Below are positions 11,210-22,198 of a DNA stretch of 64,000 bases, in pieces (the first letter of the stretch is position 1; each line of letters opens with the position of its first letter). The notes beneath the pieces are model-generated. The model did not search any database. It was given only the letters and a program-made list of their open reading frames with translations, and was not told the origin of the DNA. Source of the stretch: Plutella xylostella (lineage: Eukaryota; Arthropoda; Insecta; Lepidoptera; Plutellidae); NCBI RefSeq assembly GCF_932276165.1, contig NC_064012.1:6579501-6643500 (forward strand), written 5' to 3'. A program made the translations under genes and the position numbers.

Positions 11210-11357
11210 TATTTATTAAAGGACAAATCCGTTAAAAATTCATAATCAATCGGTATTTTATTTTTAAAATGTATGTAAAAGTAAGTAAATAACTAATGAT
11301 CATAAAAAGTCTTAGCAAAATCGCACTCTTTGGTGTCAGGACTTTATAGTTTGACTG

Positions 11358-13140
11358 TAGGTAGAGTACGAGTAACAGTCAATACGTCACTCACGGGCAT
11401 CATTTCCTATAGCTATGAGTTGGCCATACTTTATACTCTGAAAGAAAATGTAGATAAGTAAAATGTTATTATAATGATATCGCCCCCTATTTTTGGGCCG
11501 TGGTGAACATTTAAAGACCGTTTAGGTCCTCATGAAAATAATCTAAGCGATATTATTTTATTACATTATTATAGCAATTAAAACCTAGACGGAATGTTTG
11601 CTATCGTTTTATTTGCATATTTGTACGTATAATATACCTACTACCTAGCCAGCCTGAATACCTGAATACCTATATGTGTCGCATTGCCTTGGCAACGGAA
11701 CCAAAACAAATACATAGTAGTGTAGTGTTTGAATTTCAGTGATGTGATTGCAAGTAATAGTATTACACGGCCATATACTACACAAGTTCAGCGACGAACT
11801 GAGTAAGATTGTATCTACTATGTAATTATACTCACTATAAGCACTGCACAGGACCTATCTATCACCCATAAACCATAAAGTTTATAAATACATCAAAGAA
11901 AATATTTTTTTATGTCGTACTATTAAAGGCACGGTCCACGGTAAATCTTGGTCATCCGTCACATTTACAAATAAATTTTGTAACACCCTGTATAATAATA
12001 TTAAAAAAGTCTTGGCATTTTTTATTTAATTCACCAGGCAAGGATAAGATACACACACCCGTACCGTATTCTTAGTTGCGTCCTTAACGACAAGTTGACC
12101 TTTTTGCTATACATTGCATAAGTACATATATATAATTATTTTAGTATACTCACGACATGGCTCACGACTGTAATCTCCGAAGGGGTAGTCAGAGGTGACT
12201 CGCAAGCGAGCCACTCGCTTTTCGCTGTATATTTGTACTAACGTGGTACGTTGCGAGCCGTATCGCCATTTTGTATAACGTAACAAAAAATCAAACACCT
12301 ATCCACTTTAAAGATACGAGTAAGTAATATACTTAAGTAGTATTCTTGGTAAAATCATTAAGATAATTTAAGGAACTGGTTTGTTTTAATAAAAGAGTCA
12401 AGGAGAGGACTAAGGATATGGTCAATACTTTCGTATAATGTTGCTGCCTCGAGACCAGTCATTGACCCCATTCAGTTTTTTGTTAACCAAGAAAGACCAG
12501 TGAGAATTGGCGTCATCGACAAAGATCATGACAAAATGTAGTATAAACTTATAACATAAATTATTCTCATTATAATTAAGTACCTATATATAAGATAGGG
12601 AAGTACATACTTACTAATACATAGGTACCTAATTACTTACCCTAAATTCAAAACCAAGGCAGAGTTGACTTTCTTATGTATAAGTACCTACTTACTTAAT
12701 TTAATTCAAATACTTAGATTTATTTTGGGGTGGCCGAGATGACGTCACAGAGCATGGGTAATAAATATTTATAAATAATGTTTTGAACTTAATAATAAAC
12801 AGTTGAACTGCGCAAATTAAAGATTCACATTTTAAAATCATAGTTTTTTTCCGTCAAAATATTTTATTTATGTGTAAGCATGAAAACTTCATTATATTGC
12901 TTACTTAATTTAGAACCAGTTATTCTTATTTTCGGATTTTTGATCCGTAGTTAATTAAAAAAAAAACGTAACTGTAGCTTTGTAGGATACGAGTCTCATA
13001 GAGACACCTATTTATGATTATTATTATTACATACTCACTTACCTTTGATAATAAAATTCTAGTCAAAGTCAAATTCACTGAAGAGATGCGAAGAAGTTTA
13101 AGTGGCAGCGGGCTACATAACTGACCGAATCTTAATCTTA
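11358..13140. other. Intergenic or upstream intronic DNA, nothing coding seen
   Basis: AT-rich sequence with fragments of repeats: CACTCACGGGCAT near 11387 matches the end of the MITE at 18053-18363, and TGTAACACCCTGTATA near 11978 matches one end of the foldback family at 13519. This could be upstream intron of the SLC36 gene, but no exon can be supported. Confidence 0.4.
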
Positions 13141-13336
13141 ACTAATAATATAAATGCGAAAGTAACTGTGTCTGTATGTATGTCTGTTACTCTTTCACGC
13201 CCAAACTACTGAACGGATTTGAATGAAATTTGGTTTTCATATGGTCTAGCTAGCTAGACTCTGAGAAAGAACATAGGCTACTTTTTATCCCGGAATTCCC
13301 AAGGGAAAACTTTTTAAGGCGAAGCTCGCGGGAACA
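13141..13336 (+). repeat. GTCY-type MITE, plus orientation
   Basis: Begins ACTAATAATATAAATGCG, passes a decayed (GTCT/GTAT) microsatellite, and ends GCTCGCGGGAACAG. It has the same body as the copies at 1, 6629, 48731 and 49646, but is more diverged and has lost the final CTAGT. Confidence 0.8.
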
Positions 13337-13518
13337 GACATTACAAATAATTATTGTTTATTTGTGAGACCCTCTCGTGTAGGCTGTATGAGGAAGGCTA
13401 AGGACAGAGGGGTCACTATATGACGAAAAACTAAGTTTCAAAGTGCTGCTACGCGAACTACGACTGGTATCTCGTTATATTAAACGTGCCAATTGCACGA
13501 CAGCTCTCGTTTGTTATA

Positions 13519-13769
13519 CAGGGTGTTGCAAAAAGGGTATACTAAGCCGAAACCTACATGTGCACCATGGTATATCTAAGCCTGAATCTGAAAATTCGCG
13601 ATTTATTTTTCCATTTTCCATAGAAACTTTGTTGGTCACGTGACTTTTTACTATGGGAAAATAATTTTTTTTTTCGCGAATTTCCAAATACTGATTTCAG
13701 ATTCGGGCTTAGATATACCATGCTGCACATGTAGGTTTCGGCTTAGTATACCAATTTTGCAACACCCTG
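13519..13769. mobile_element. Foldback MITE, copy 1 (251 bp)
   Basis: Long inverted arms: CAGGGTGTTGCAAAAAGGGT reading in from 13519 and CAGGGTGTTGCAAAATTGGT reading in from 13769. Both continue through TATACTAAGCCGAAACCTAC and TGGTATATCTAAGCC. TA flanks both ends (13517-13518; 13770-13771). The arms pair over about 90 bp. A diverged sister is at 38502-38731. Confidence 0.9.
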
Positions 13770-13771
13770 TA

Positions 13772-15361
13772 GAGTAAGCCTCCAGAGTACAACATTACAC
13801 AGCGCTGAAAGGAGTATTCCTATGTGACCGTATTGGCAGATAATAATGATTGTATCACGATTCCTGTTACAGCTATTTTCAGCTGAAAAACTTTGTTGTT
13901 ACTCTTCATTCACAAGTATAAGTACTAACATAATGGCTATTTCGGTCGTTAATGTCATCAGACTGTGTTGTTGGCGCCTTCCCTGTACTGGTTATAATAT
14001 ATACTCATATATTATATACATATAACAACAATGTTTTTTTGTGTCATTCTATGTTATACAGAGTAATGTGCATTTATCATGTTCTAGAGCGCCGCTTTCG
14101 TGGCATTTTGCCAAATATTTTTGCTTTAGTGCTATTGGCGAAAATTAATTAACATTGTTTCTGGTTGCGAAATAATTATGTTATGTAAAAAAGATAAGTG
14201 GTCATAGCTACCAAGCTTTGCGTCATTTGCGTATAGACGTTTTTTTTCATCTCGTCTCACTTTATACATATGTATATTCATGCATCTGGTGAATATTATC
14301 ATTTGTAGTTACCCTGGTCTTTCTCGGTCGAAAGTTATTTTTTTAATAAAAGCTCGGAAGTGTCAGTTTGTTGTTTATTCCGAATAAATTATAGAAAAAT
14401 TCGCAAATAGTTGGGGCAGAGCGGTAGTTCCAGACGATAAGTAGGACCCCTGAAATAAATCCTAGGGCCGTATACAGAAAGAAACCTGGAAATTTATAAG
14501 CGCTTACTTTTTCATACTTTGCCGAAACGGATATTCGCAACCAAAATATCGATACTAAAGTAAGCTCTTATCATATGTTTCCAACTTTCTTTCTGTAAAT
14601 GGCCTAAATTGTGATCTTATTAAAACGCGTGAAAAAGTGTAAAAATCGTACCTTATACTCCTATTCTTTACCACCAGGAAAACAAGTTATTTTGGTGCTA
14701 AATTTTAAATAAATTCAGTTTTATTCAAGTTCTTATTTGTTTATGGTAAGGTGTATGTGATACGTATAAGTATACGATACCAGCATGTACATAGGTAAAA
14801 TATACCTTAGTTATATGCATACCGTCTCCGTCTGCTATTATTACCCACCACCAACCATATACACAGCTCAACAAATACTCACAAGTAAATAATTACATTA
14901 CTCGTTATTCTACATAGTTTTTAAATTCCTTATGTACGGCTTACAAAGAACGATGACGCAAATGAGTCACTTTCAGTAGTTCTTACTCAGGTTTGGCCTA
15001 TTTTATACCAAATAAGTATTTTTTAAATTTAATTGAACAAATATTTAAAGTTTTGCGGAATGTATAGTATGTACTTACCTAAATGATGTCGATTCTGATG
15101 GCACTTTTAATATGATTGCTGTGAAAACCTTAAAATTAATTGTTTAAAATTCTACTCTAACTATATAGCTTTCGTAAATCTCATTTTCCAATGGAAAAAT
15201 GCGTAGTTTGACATCGCTAAAATTAAAGTTTATCAGAATCTAGGTACATTTATTTCGTTTTGTACCGACTTCTAAGGGAAGAGGAGTTTCTCAATTCCTC
15301 TATACATATAGGTATATTATTTGTTTTTCATCGCAACAACAATCATTTGCTATTGTTTCAG
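13772..15361. other. AT-rich DNA 5' of the first SLC36 exon seen
   Basis: Apart from the short MITE at 14463-14606, no gene is supportable. The first SLC36 exon seen starts after a polypyrimidine/CAG acceptor at 15361, so this stretch is probably intron or alternative 5' UTR of that gene. Confidence 0.4.
14463..14606. mobile_element. Small GGCC-ended MITE (about 145 bp)
   Basis: Left AGGGCCGTATACAGAAAGAA and right TTTCTTTCTGTAAATGGCCT are near-inverted copies, extending through CCTGGAAA / TTTCCAAC. GGCC ends with TA(A) at the borders would fit PIF/Harbinger, but the target duplication is not clear. Confidence 0.6.
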
Positions 15362-18300
15362 AACGATGCCGTGGAATGGGGGAGGCGAGAGAGCGGTCCG
15401 ATGGTCAACCCCTCGTTCGAGCCAGACGACTTCCTTCCACAAAGGTACCTACGCAATGTAACTATAAAAAATATAGTATGTATATGTCGCAGGCATCTGG
15501 TTTAATCTCCTTTTTGATTGAACCACTAGCCCGTTCATTGAATGGCGCTACTCAATTGTACGACTAGGCCGAACGTTGATTGTACAAGCGTCACAAAACG
15601 TCCAACTAGTTAGCTGACTTAAAATCAGTCAGGTGGTGAATAAAACAAATATGGCGTCTTTCTAACAGCTAACAGCTGACACAAAAACACCTAAGTACAT
15701 TAGCTTTAAAGTGCGTTATTTGTGTTAAAATAGTGTGACAACATGGATTTACCTATTAGTACGCCGCGGGCGGATAGTTTCAAAGAAAAAATTGTGGCGA
15801 AACTGGATAATTATGAACAACAATATGAAGGTACGTTTATTGTTATTGTTTAGTTAATTTGTGAGACAAGAGCTTTGTAACATAGTCTTTTTGTTGACTC
15901 TTGTCTGGTCATGTTCACCCTAACCAGACATTACAAAGTTGCTATACTATATCCCATTCAACGACTTCGCTGAATGACGTTCAGTCAAGACGTCGAACGT
16001 TACAATCAACGACTTGACGAGTTGTCCTTTAGTCATACAACTGAATAGCGCCATCCAATGAACGGGCTAGTGGTTCAATCAAAAAGGAGATTAAACCAGA
16101 TGCCTGCGACATATACATCAGCATATTGTTTAAAAGTATATAAGTACATAATTAATTATGTAGGTCGAAGTGGCTACAGTGTATCAGTGGTACACAGTGA
16201 AACAGTGATCCACTGTTGCAATTACCCTATATTATGTAAGTGTACCTAAGCACTAAAGGAACACCCATATGGATTCGGGATAAAAGTAGCATAAAACTTT
16301 AGCACTGCATCATACAACATTACATTAACATAAACAGAAAATACTGTTTAATTCGTTACAAAACAAACATAGGTAGGTACTAGGTACACATAATATCTTT
16401 CCATATAAGCTCCGATAATACCCATATAAGTATATGTAGTATATGTAGATACTGTAGCAATATTAGTAAGTTAATATGGTATATGTATGTAGGATAACCA
16501 GAAAAATCCTCCTTACAGAAACTTCCACGCCATGTACCTAAATAAGCGAATATACGCCGCGCCGGTTTCCTCGCGATATTTTACATAAACGTAACTTCTT
16601 AGTATTCATCATCATCATCATATCAGCCATAGGACGTCGAATATAGGCCTCCTCCAATGATTTCCACCTTGTCCGATCGGAGGGTTAATAAACTAGCCCG
16701 CATCCAGTGCTAGTTTACTAACATTTTATTTACATAAATTCCAAACGGACTTAAATCAACCTGTACCACTGGATTTAAAGCCAAACCATTAGTTTTTTGA
16801 GAAGGGGCGCTTTTCAGGTTTCAGGATCTGTGGTGCAGTTGTGAAGTGTGACTGGTGTGAAATTGACTGTTTTTTTTATATAAGTAGTCATTGTCGTGTG
16901 TGTTTATTTTACTTAATAACACTACGCCAAGTCCTGTTATTACAACTAAAAACAAAGTACAATTATGTAATTAAGACGCCAATCACGGATAGGTAGTTTT
17001 GTAAGTGACCCATTTTAAAACGGCCCTTTTCCTCGCATGCCCTAGAAAAACGATAAATCAATAGGCATGTAGACATAGATTGCCTACACTACTTCATTCC
17101 AGGTAAGAAAATCTAAATATAGAATGATACTTGTATTGAATGAAATCAATAATACCAATTTCACGACGGTTTCCTAGCAATGGCGTGTGAGCTCGCGAGT
17201 CGCGGGGCTGAGCGGTTGGGCGACGTTTGAAGAAAAAACTTTTTTAAACTTTTCTTTCTGTCAACATGAGTTTAGCTCAAAAATAAATAAAAATATTTTA
17301 ACTTGTGTTCATTTATAGACATAATGGCTGTCGAGTTGAGTATCGTAAAACTTTATTTTCCGTGATTTCTGTTTAACATATTGTGTGTTTTTTTGTTTAT
17401 GTTTTCTTCTGTTTTTTCTCAGCCTGTCACCGGTGAAGGATGAGAAGAGGCCAGGAGCTGACAAGGGCATTTTCCTGGTGAACATGAAGGAGAAAGACAT
17501 GCAGGAGGAGGAATATGAACCCTACGACAACAGAGAAGTGGACCACCCTACCACGTAAGTTTACTGTTGCCTGCATTACATAATGAAGTTCAGCTTTGAA
17601 AGTGAAAGAGTCATAAGTTTTGATTTTGTTTGATAAAGCGAAATGTTGGAACTGAGTTAGATTTCTCAAAAAGCATCAGTATTTTAAACATTAACTATAA
17701 TGTAAAAAATGAATTTATTTAGAAAGTAGTTAGTTAAAACTACTTACAAGTGATTTTAAAAGAATGTAAAAAAAGTTTGGTGGGAGCTTAGAGATCATTA
17801 TCAATCAGTTAGGAAAATATGGCCTTTACCTACTTAACTAAAATGTAAGGAACAGCTGTTTTACGAAAACGGCTTAGTGTTTCGAGTAGCTACATTCACC
17901 GGACCGAAACTGATAAAATTCCATACTGTCTGCATATCTCTGTTTTTTGGTAACTATGTAGAAGGTATAAACCTACTTAATAGGTATCTCTTCCTAGGGC
18001 GTAAATTTTCCTCACTTAGCTTATTTTTATACTTGTAAAAAATCCCAATATACACTCACGGGCAATGAAATAGTTCCACTCACAAATAGCCGACACCAAA
18101 TTACCCCAATTTTTTCCAACATTTAATTTAAAATGTGAACATGCGAAAGTCCATCTGATTGTAAATAATGAAAGTCCATCTGATTGTAAATAATTACATT
18201 TGTATATTGTGCAATAAAAGCATAAATAAATAAATAATATCCTGAAGCTCTGTTAAATGTACTTACTTCAATGATGCAGAAGACGTCATAAAGCTAAGAG

Positions 18301-21300
18301 CTTTTTCCGTTTATGAGTGTTTTGGTGTTTTTCTCAGTGGAATCTTTTCATTGCCCGTGAGTGTAATAACTTATTCTGGGTCATTCTGCTACATCTCAAG
18401 TATATATAATATATGTGTAATTGTGTAGGTAGGCTCATCAAAGACTCATTAAACACATCAAGTACGGAAATTTTTAATGAATTCATATGCCCATTGCATA
18501 TTATGGAATCTTCTATTTAGTGTGTCAACATGGTAATCTATGCGACGACCGAATGGTGTAGCGGTTAGTGAACCTTACTGCTATGCTGAAGGTCCCGGGT
18601 TCGATTATAGATAGGTATTACTCCTATTACTTACTCGTGTCTTGAGTGTTAATATGCATCTATCTATGTATCTGGATATATCAGTTGTCCAATACCCATA
18701 TTACTAGCTCTGCCTAGTTTGGGTCTATACGTTAAGAAGTTACAAGGTAAGTTAGATAGGTAAGTACATTGTCCTAGGACCCTATAGGTTATTAAAGTAT
18801 TTGCTATGTCTAAGTACCTATATTTTTAAGTAGGAAACTTATACCTTGATATTGGTTAGGACTTACTTAATGCTTACCCTACAATCTTATAGGTTTGTAC
18901 AGTCTAACGTACAGATATTACCTTAACTGGTTAGTTCAGGTTTGATCTAGAAATAATATTTGTACATAAACTAGGTAAGTAATTAAGTAAGTAGATACAT
19001 TTATTATTGCTATATCTGCTTGCCAACCTACTTCAATCTTGGTTTAATTGCTCAATCCATTAAGAATCGGTATTATACGGGTTAAAATGATTGATAGACT
19101 TTAAAAATGCGTTCAGTTTGACAATACCTGTACGAGATAGCTCTTAGCGATAAGGCCGCCTATTGTGCGTGCATGTTAATTCCTATTGTACCTAATTAAT
19201 AATTCCTAAATACCTACTTAGTTACATATTTAATTTTGGACTAAAAGTTTTTACGACTTAAGTTCATTTTAAATTTAGTAGGTGTACCTAAGTACCTACT
19301 TAAAAGATCCTCAGCTTAGTGAGCAAATAAATACATTTCGATTCTTGCCAAAAGAAAGCTGGACATGAGGACATTCCATCATCTACCTACCTACCGTTCA
19401 GCTTGCTGCCAGTTGCTGCGCCACTTCCCAGGAATCACGTATCCAGATCACATAGGGTACTAAAATGACGAGCGATCGCCTTGGCCTTGACAAACGGCGA
19501 TAGGTATCAAGGAAAACGTCTCAACTTTCCGCAAAATGGCTCTCCGAGATATCTACGCTTCCTAGTAGGTAAAATAATGTAGTTAGGTAAAGTATTTAGC
19601 AATTAAATTGCCGTATTGTCTGTTGCTAGGTTTTCCTTGTCTTGGCCGACAAAAAATCATTGGCTAACGCTTTTCATTTGTTTCAACAGGAACACAGAGA
19701 CGCTACTGCATCTGCTGAAGGGCAGCTTAGGCACAGGCATCCTGGCCATGCCGCACGCCTTCTCCAAGTCTGGCTACGTGGTGGGCACGATCGGCACCAT
19801 CGTGATCGGCGTGCTGTGCACCTACTGCATACACATCTTGCTGGACTCCTGCTATGCGCTCTGCAAGCGGCGGAAAGTGCCGTCGCTGACGTATACCTCT
19901 GCTGCTGAGGCCGCTCTGTCTGAGGGCCCTGATTGGTGCAAGGCGATGGCTCCGTATGCTGCGTAAGTTGTGGTTGATTCGTTTGTGGAATAGTGATAGT
20001 GGATACTGTTCGAATACCTCAATCATTCTAGTAACTTCAAAGTGAACATCTGGCAAAATTCATTAGTGCCTGCTCTAAACAGAGTTCAAGGAAGGATCTC
20101 ATAAATTCTCTGTCACGGAAAATTCAACTCTAGATTAAATTTTGCACACGGTCTATCTCAATATTTCTACAAACCTTGGCACATACCATTGCTAATTTGA
20201 TATCACTAGTCATTTCACAATCAATTACGCTGTTGCACTAAATTAATCAACAACTAATTTGTTACAGGCACGTAGTGAACGCTTTCCTGCTAATATACCA
20301 AATTGGCACATGTTGTGTGTACGTAGTATTCGTGGCTGAGAACCTTCAGTCGGTGTTGAAACACTTCGGGGTGGAAGTGACGGTGTTCCAAGTGATGCTG
20401 GGAGTGCTCCTGCCCTTGATCCTGATCAACTGGGTGCGGGACCTGAAGTACTTGGCGCCGTTTTCGGCCATAGCGAATGCCGTGACGATCGTGGGTTTCG
20501 GCATCATCCTGTACTATATCTTCCGCGAGATGCCCACGGTGGAGGGCAAGGTACCGGCCGGCAAGATCACAGAGTTCCCGCTCTTCTTCGGGACAGTACT
20601 GTTCGCGCTGGAAGCGATTGGAGTGGTGAGTTGTTGGTTGTTTTATTCTGCTAATCATTGCACAGCGTGCTCATTTATGGAAAGTTGAATAGAATGCAAG
20701 ATTAAATAACGCACGTAAGAAGGAATAATTCCGTTGAGTTAGCGTATCAGTTCTGACCTTCTTCTTTCCTATAAAAGTAGTCAATAAAGGTTTTGGAATC
20801 GTTCTACTTACCCCACAATACATCCCCTATCGAGGGATTGATAGCGAGGGTGGGATAGATATCTATCCCCCACCACAAAATCCCACTCTAACAATCCAAA
20901 TCCTCACCAGATCCTGCCCCTGGAGAACGAGATGAAGACGCCAAAGAGCTTCGTGGGCAAGTTCGGGGTGCTGAACCGGGCCATGGTGACCATCATCGTT
21001 CTTTATGTCGGCATGGGCCTGTTCGGATACCTGCAGTACGGCGACCAGGCCGCCGGGAGCATCACGCTCAACTTGCCATCGGAGACGTAAGTGCTGTTGT
21101 TGGAACTTTATTGATTGATGATTGATTGAGGAGCAAGTTCCTGAACTACCTACCTATACTACATTGTCGGAGAGCCCAATGAGATGCAGATATTATCAAA
21201 CATGTAACAGGACAACACGGTTTACTTGCCACTTGCACCGATCAACGATGCATAAGCATAAATAGCGCTGAACGCTGATATGACAGGGTCTAATTCATGA

Positions 21301-22198
21301 TAATTTGCTACTAAGCTGCTCACCTTTTAAAAATGTATCATTGTCACCTGTAGCAATTTCCTATCCTTTCGTATGTTTACCTCTGTATTCCATCTTACCA
21401 AAATTTTCACGCTGACCCTTTTTCACTGTTTCCAGGCTCGGCAGCGTGGTCCAGTGTCTATTGGCCTTCGCGATCTTCATCACGCACGGGCTCGCCTGCT
21501 ACGTGGCCATCGACATCCTGTGGAACGAGTACATCGGCATCCGGCTGCTGAGCAGCAAACACCGCATCATCTGGGAGTACTCGCTGCGGACTGTCATCGT
21601 TCTTGTTACTTGTAAGTATGATGCTAATGTGTTAAATTTTGAAGCTTGCCTGTTGGAGGTGTTTAGAGCGGGGGTATGGGTAAGAGTGTGAGAGAGTCAG
21701 TTTGTACGTACCTGCGTAAAATTTCCCTCCACACGGCTCCAATCTAGCCAAGAAGTATTGTCCTGTTGACTTTTGATGTTTTTATTTCTTTATTTATATG
21801 TACTTATGTATAATAATAACAACCCGTAATATAGTCCCTGACTGCATGGTTATTGACATGTCCTATAATGAAACTCCTTCTGTCCTACAGTCGGTCTGGC
21901 CGCGGCCGTGCCTGAGCTGGACCTGTTCATCTCGCTGTTCGGAGCCCTGTGTCTCTCCGCTCTGGGGCTCGCGTTCCCGGCGTTCATCCAGAGCTGCACC
22001 TACTGGTACTACGTCAGCGACTCCGAACGCATCCGTATGCTGATAAAGAACATCATCGTCGTGATCTTCGGCGTGCTCGGTCTCATCGTCGGCACCTACA
22101 CGTCGCTCGACGGCATCATACGCAAGTTTTCCGCCGGCGAGGATCTCGCCAACGTCACTGAGAGCATCCTAGAAGCCACCACCTCCAGCGTGCCCTGA
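15362..22198 (+). CDS. SLC36/pathetic-like proton-coupled amino-acid transporter
   Basis: Seven exons join in phase: 15362-15444, 17423-17554, 19690-19962, 20268-20625, 20911-21086, 21436-21611 and 21891-22198 (stop TGA). Together they give 501 codons. A hydrophilic N-terminus (FEPDDFLPQ… MQEEEYEPYD) precedes about 11 membrane segments. Family signatures include TLLHLLKGSLGTGILAMP (first TM, substrate site), FALEAIGVILPLENEMKTP, and YVGMGLFGYLQYGD. It should move small neutral amino acids with protons across plasma or lysosomal membranes; Drosophila pathetic is the family model. The first exon starts in phase 0 after an AG acceptor, so an upstream start exon is likely. Otherwise the in-frame Met of MVNPSFEPDD could serve. 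Intron 1 hosts a TIR element at 15481-16115. Exons are GC-rich against AT-rich introns. Confidence 0.92.
15481..16115 (+). mobile_element. 635-bp TIR element carrying a first-exon-like ORF
   Basis: Left end TATATGTCGCAGGCATCTGG and right end its exact complement. The inverted match continues for about 80-110 bp (…TTTAATCTCC, CCACTAGCCCGTTCATTG, GCGCTA). The outermost TATA could be a 4-bp target duplication or part of the repeat. The centre has an ATG at 15743 opening an 88-nt frame (MDLPISTPRADSFKEKIVAK… YEG) that ends exactly at a strong donor, AAG|GTACGT, at 15831. No transposase domain is recognisable. The element lies in the intron between the first two SLC36 exons seen. Confidence 0.8.
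15743..15830 (+). other. First-exon-like ORF inside the TIR element
   Basis: 29 codons plus one base from a well-placed ATG (ACAACATGG) to the donor GTACGT at 15831. Splicing to the next SLC36 exon (17423) would hit a stop after four codons, so it is not an alternative SLC36 start. It could be the first exon of the parent transposase or a captured host exon; I do not recognise the peptide. Confidence 0.4.
16116..17422. other. Intron 1 of SLC36 (right part), repeats only
   Basis: AT-rich. CATCATCATCATATCAGCC at about 16608-16626, followed by AGGCCTCCTCCAATG, is a diverged copy of an abundant lepidopteran repeat also represented at 53310-53430. Nothing coding is seen. Confidence 0.45.
18053..18363. 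mobile_element. 311-bp MITE with CACTCACGGGCAATG ends
   Basis: The left end CACTCACGGGCAATGAAA and right end TTTCATTGCCCGTGAGTG are perfect inverted copies flanked by TA (18051-18052; 18364-18365). It includes a 25-bp tandem duplication (GAAAGTCCATCTGATTGTAA…) at about 18145-18195. It lies in an SLC36 intron. One diverged end of the same family lies near 11387. Confidence 0.85.
18543..18745 (+). repeat. tRNA-derived SINE, copy 1
   Basis: The head has pol III boxes A (TGTAGCGGTTAGTG) and B (GGTCCCGGGTTCGATTA). The body then reads CTCGTGTCTTGAGTGTT and ends near CTGCCTAGTTTGGGTCTA. The same head and body recur at 40434-40700 and, reversed, at 41330-41490. It lies in an intron of the SLC36 gene, same strand. 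Confidence 0.8.

Larger units (their letters stand above)
9481..11357. mobile_element. 224-bp CAGT-ended MITE split by the Tc1-like transposon
   Basis: The left end CAGGCCAACTATAAAGTC and right end GACTTTATAGTTTGACTG are inverted and flanked by TA (9479-9480; 11358-11359). Without the Tc1 insertion and its duplicated TA the element is 224 bp (9481-9558 plus 11212-11357). That matches the uninterrupted sister copy at 59200-59424 in length and sequence. The TA duplication and CAG(T) ends place it in the Tc1/IS630 group. A larger relative with the same ends is at 37475-38451. Confidence 0.88.

Noticed and set aside
15743..15830. Alternative first exon of SLC36
   Set aside because: The phase is wrong for the acceptor at 17423 and would give a stop almost at once. 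It also lies within a TIR element.
18543..18610. A true tRNA gene
   Set aside because: A and B boxes are present but the acceptor stem does not close, and the same head is attached to the same SINE body at 40434 and 41490.
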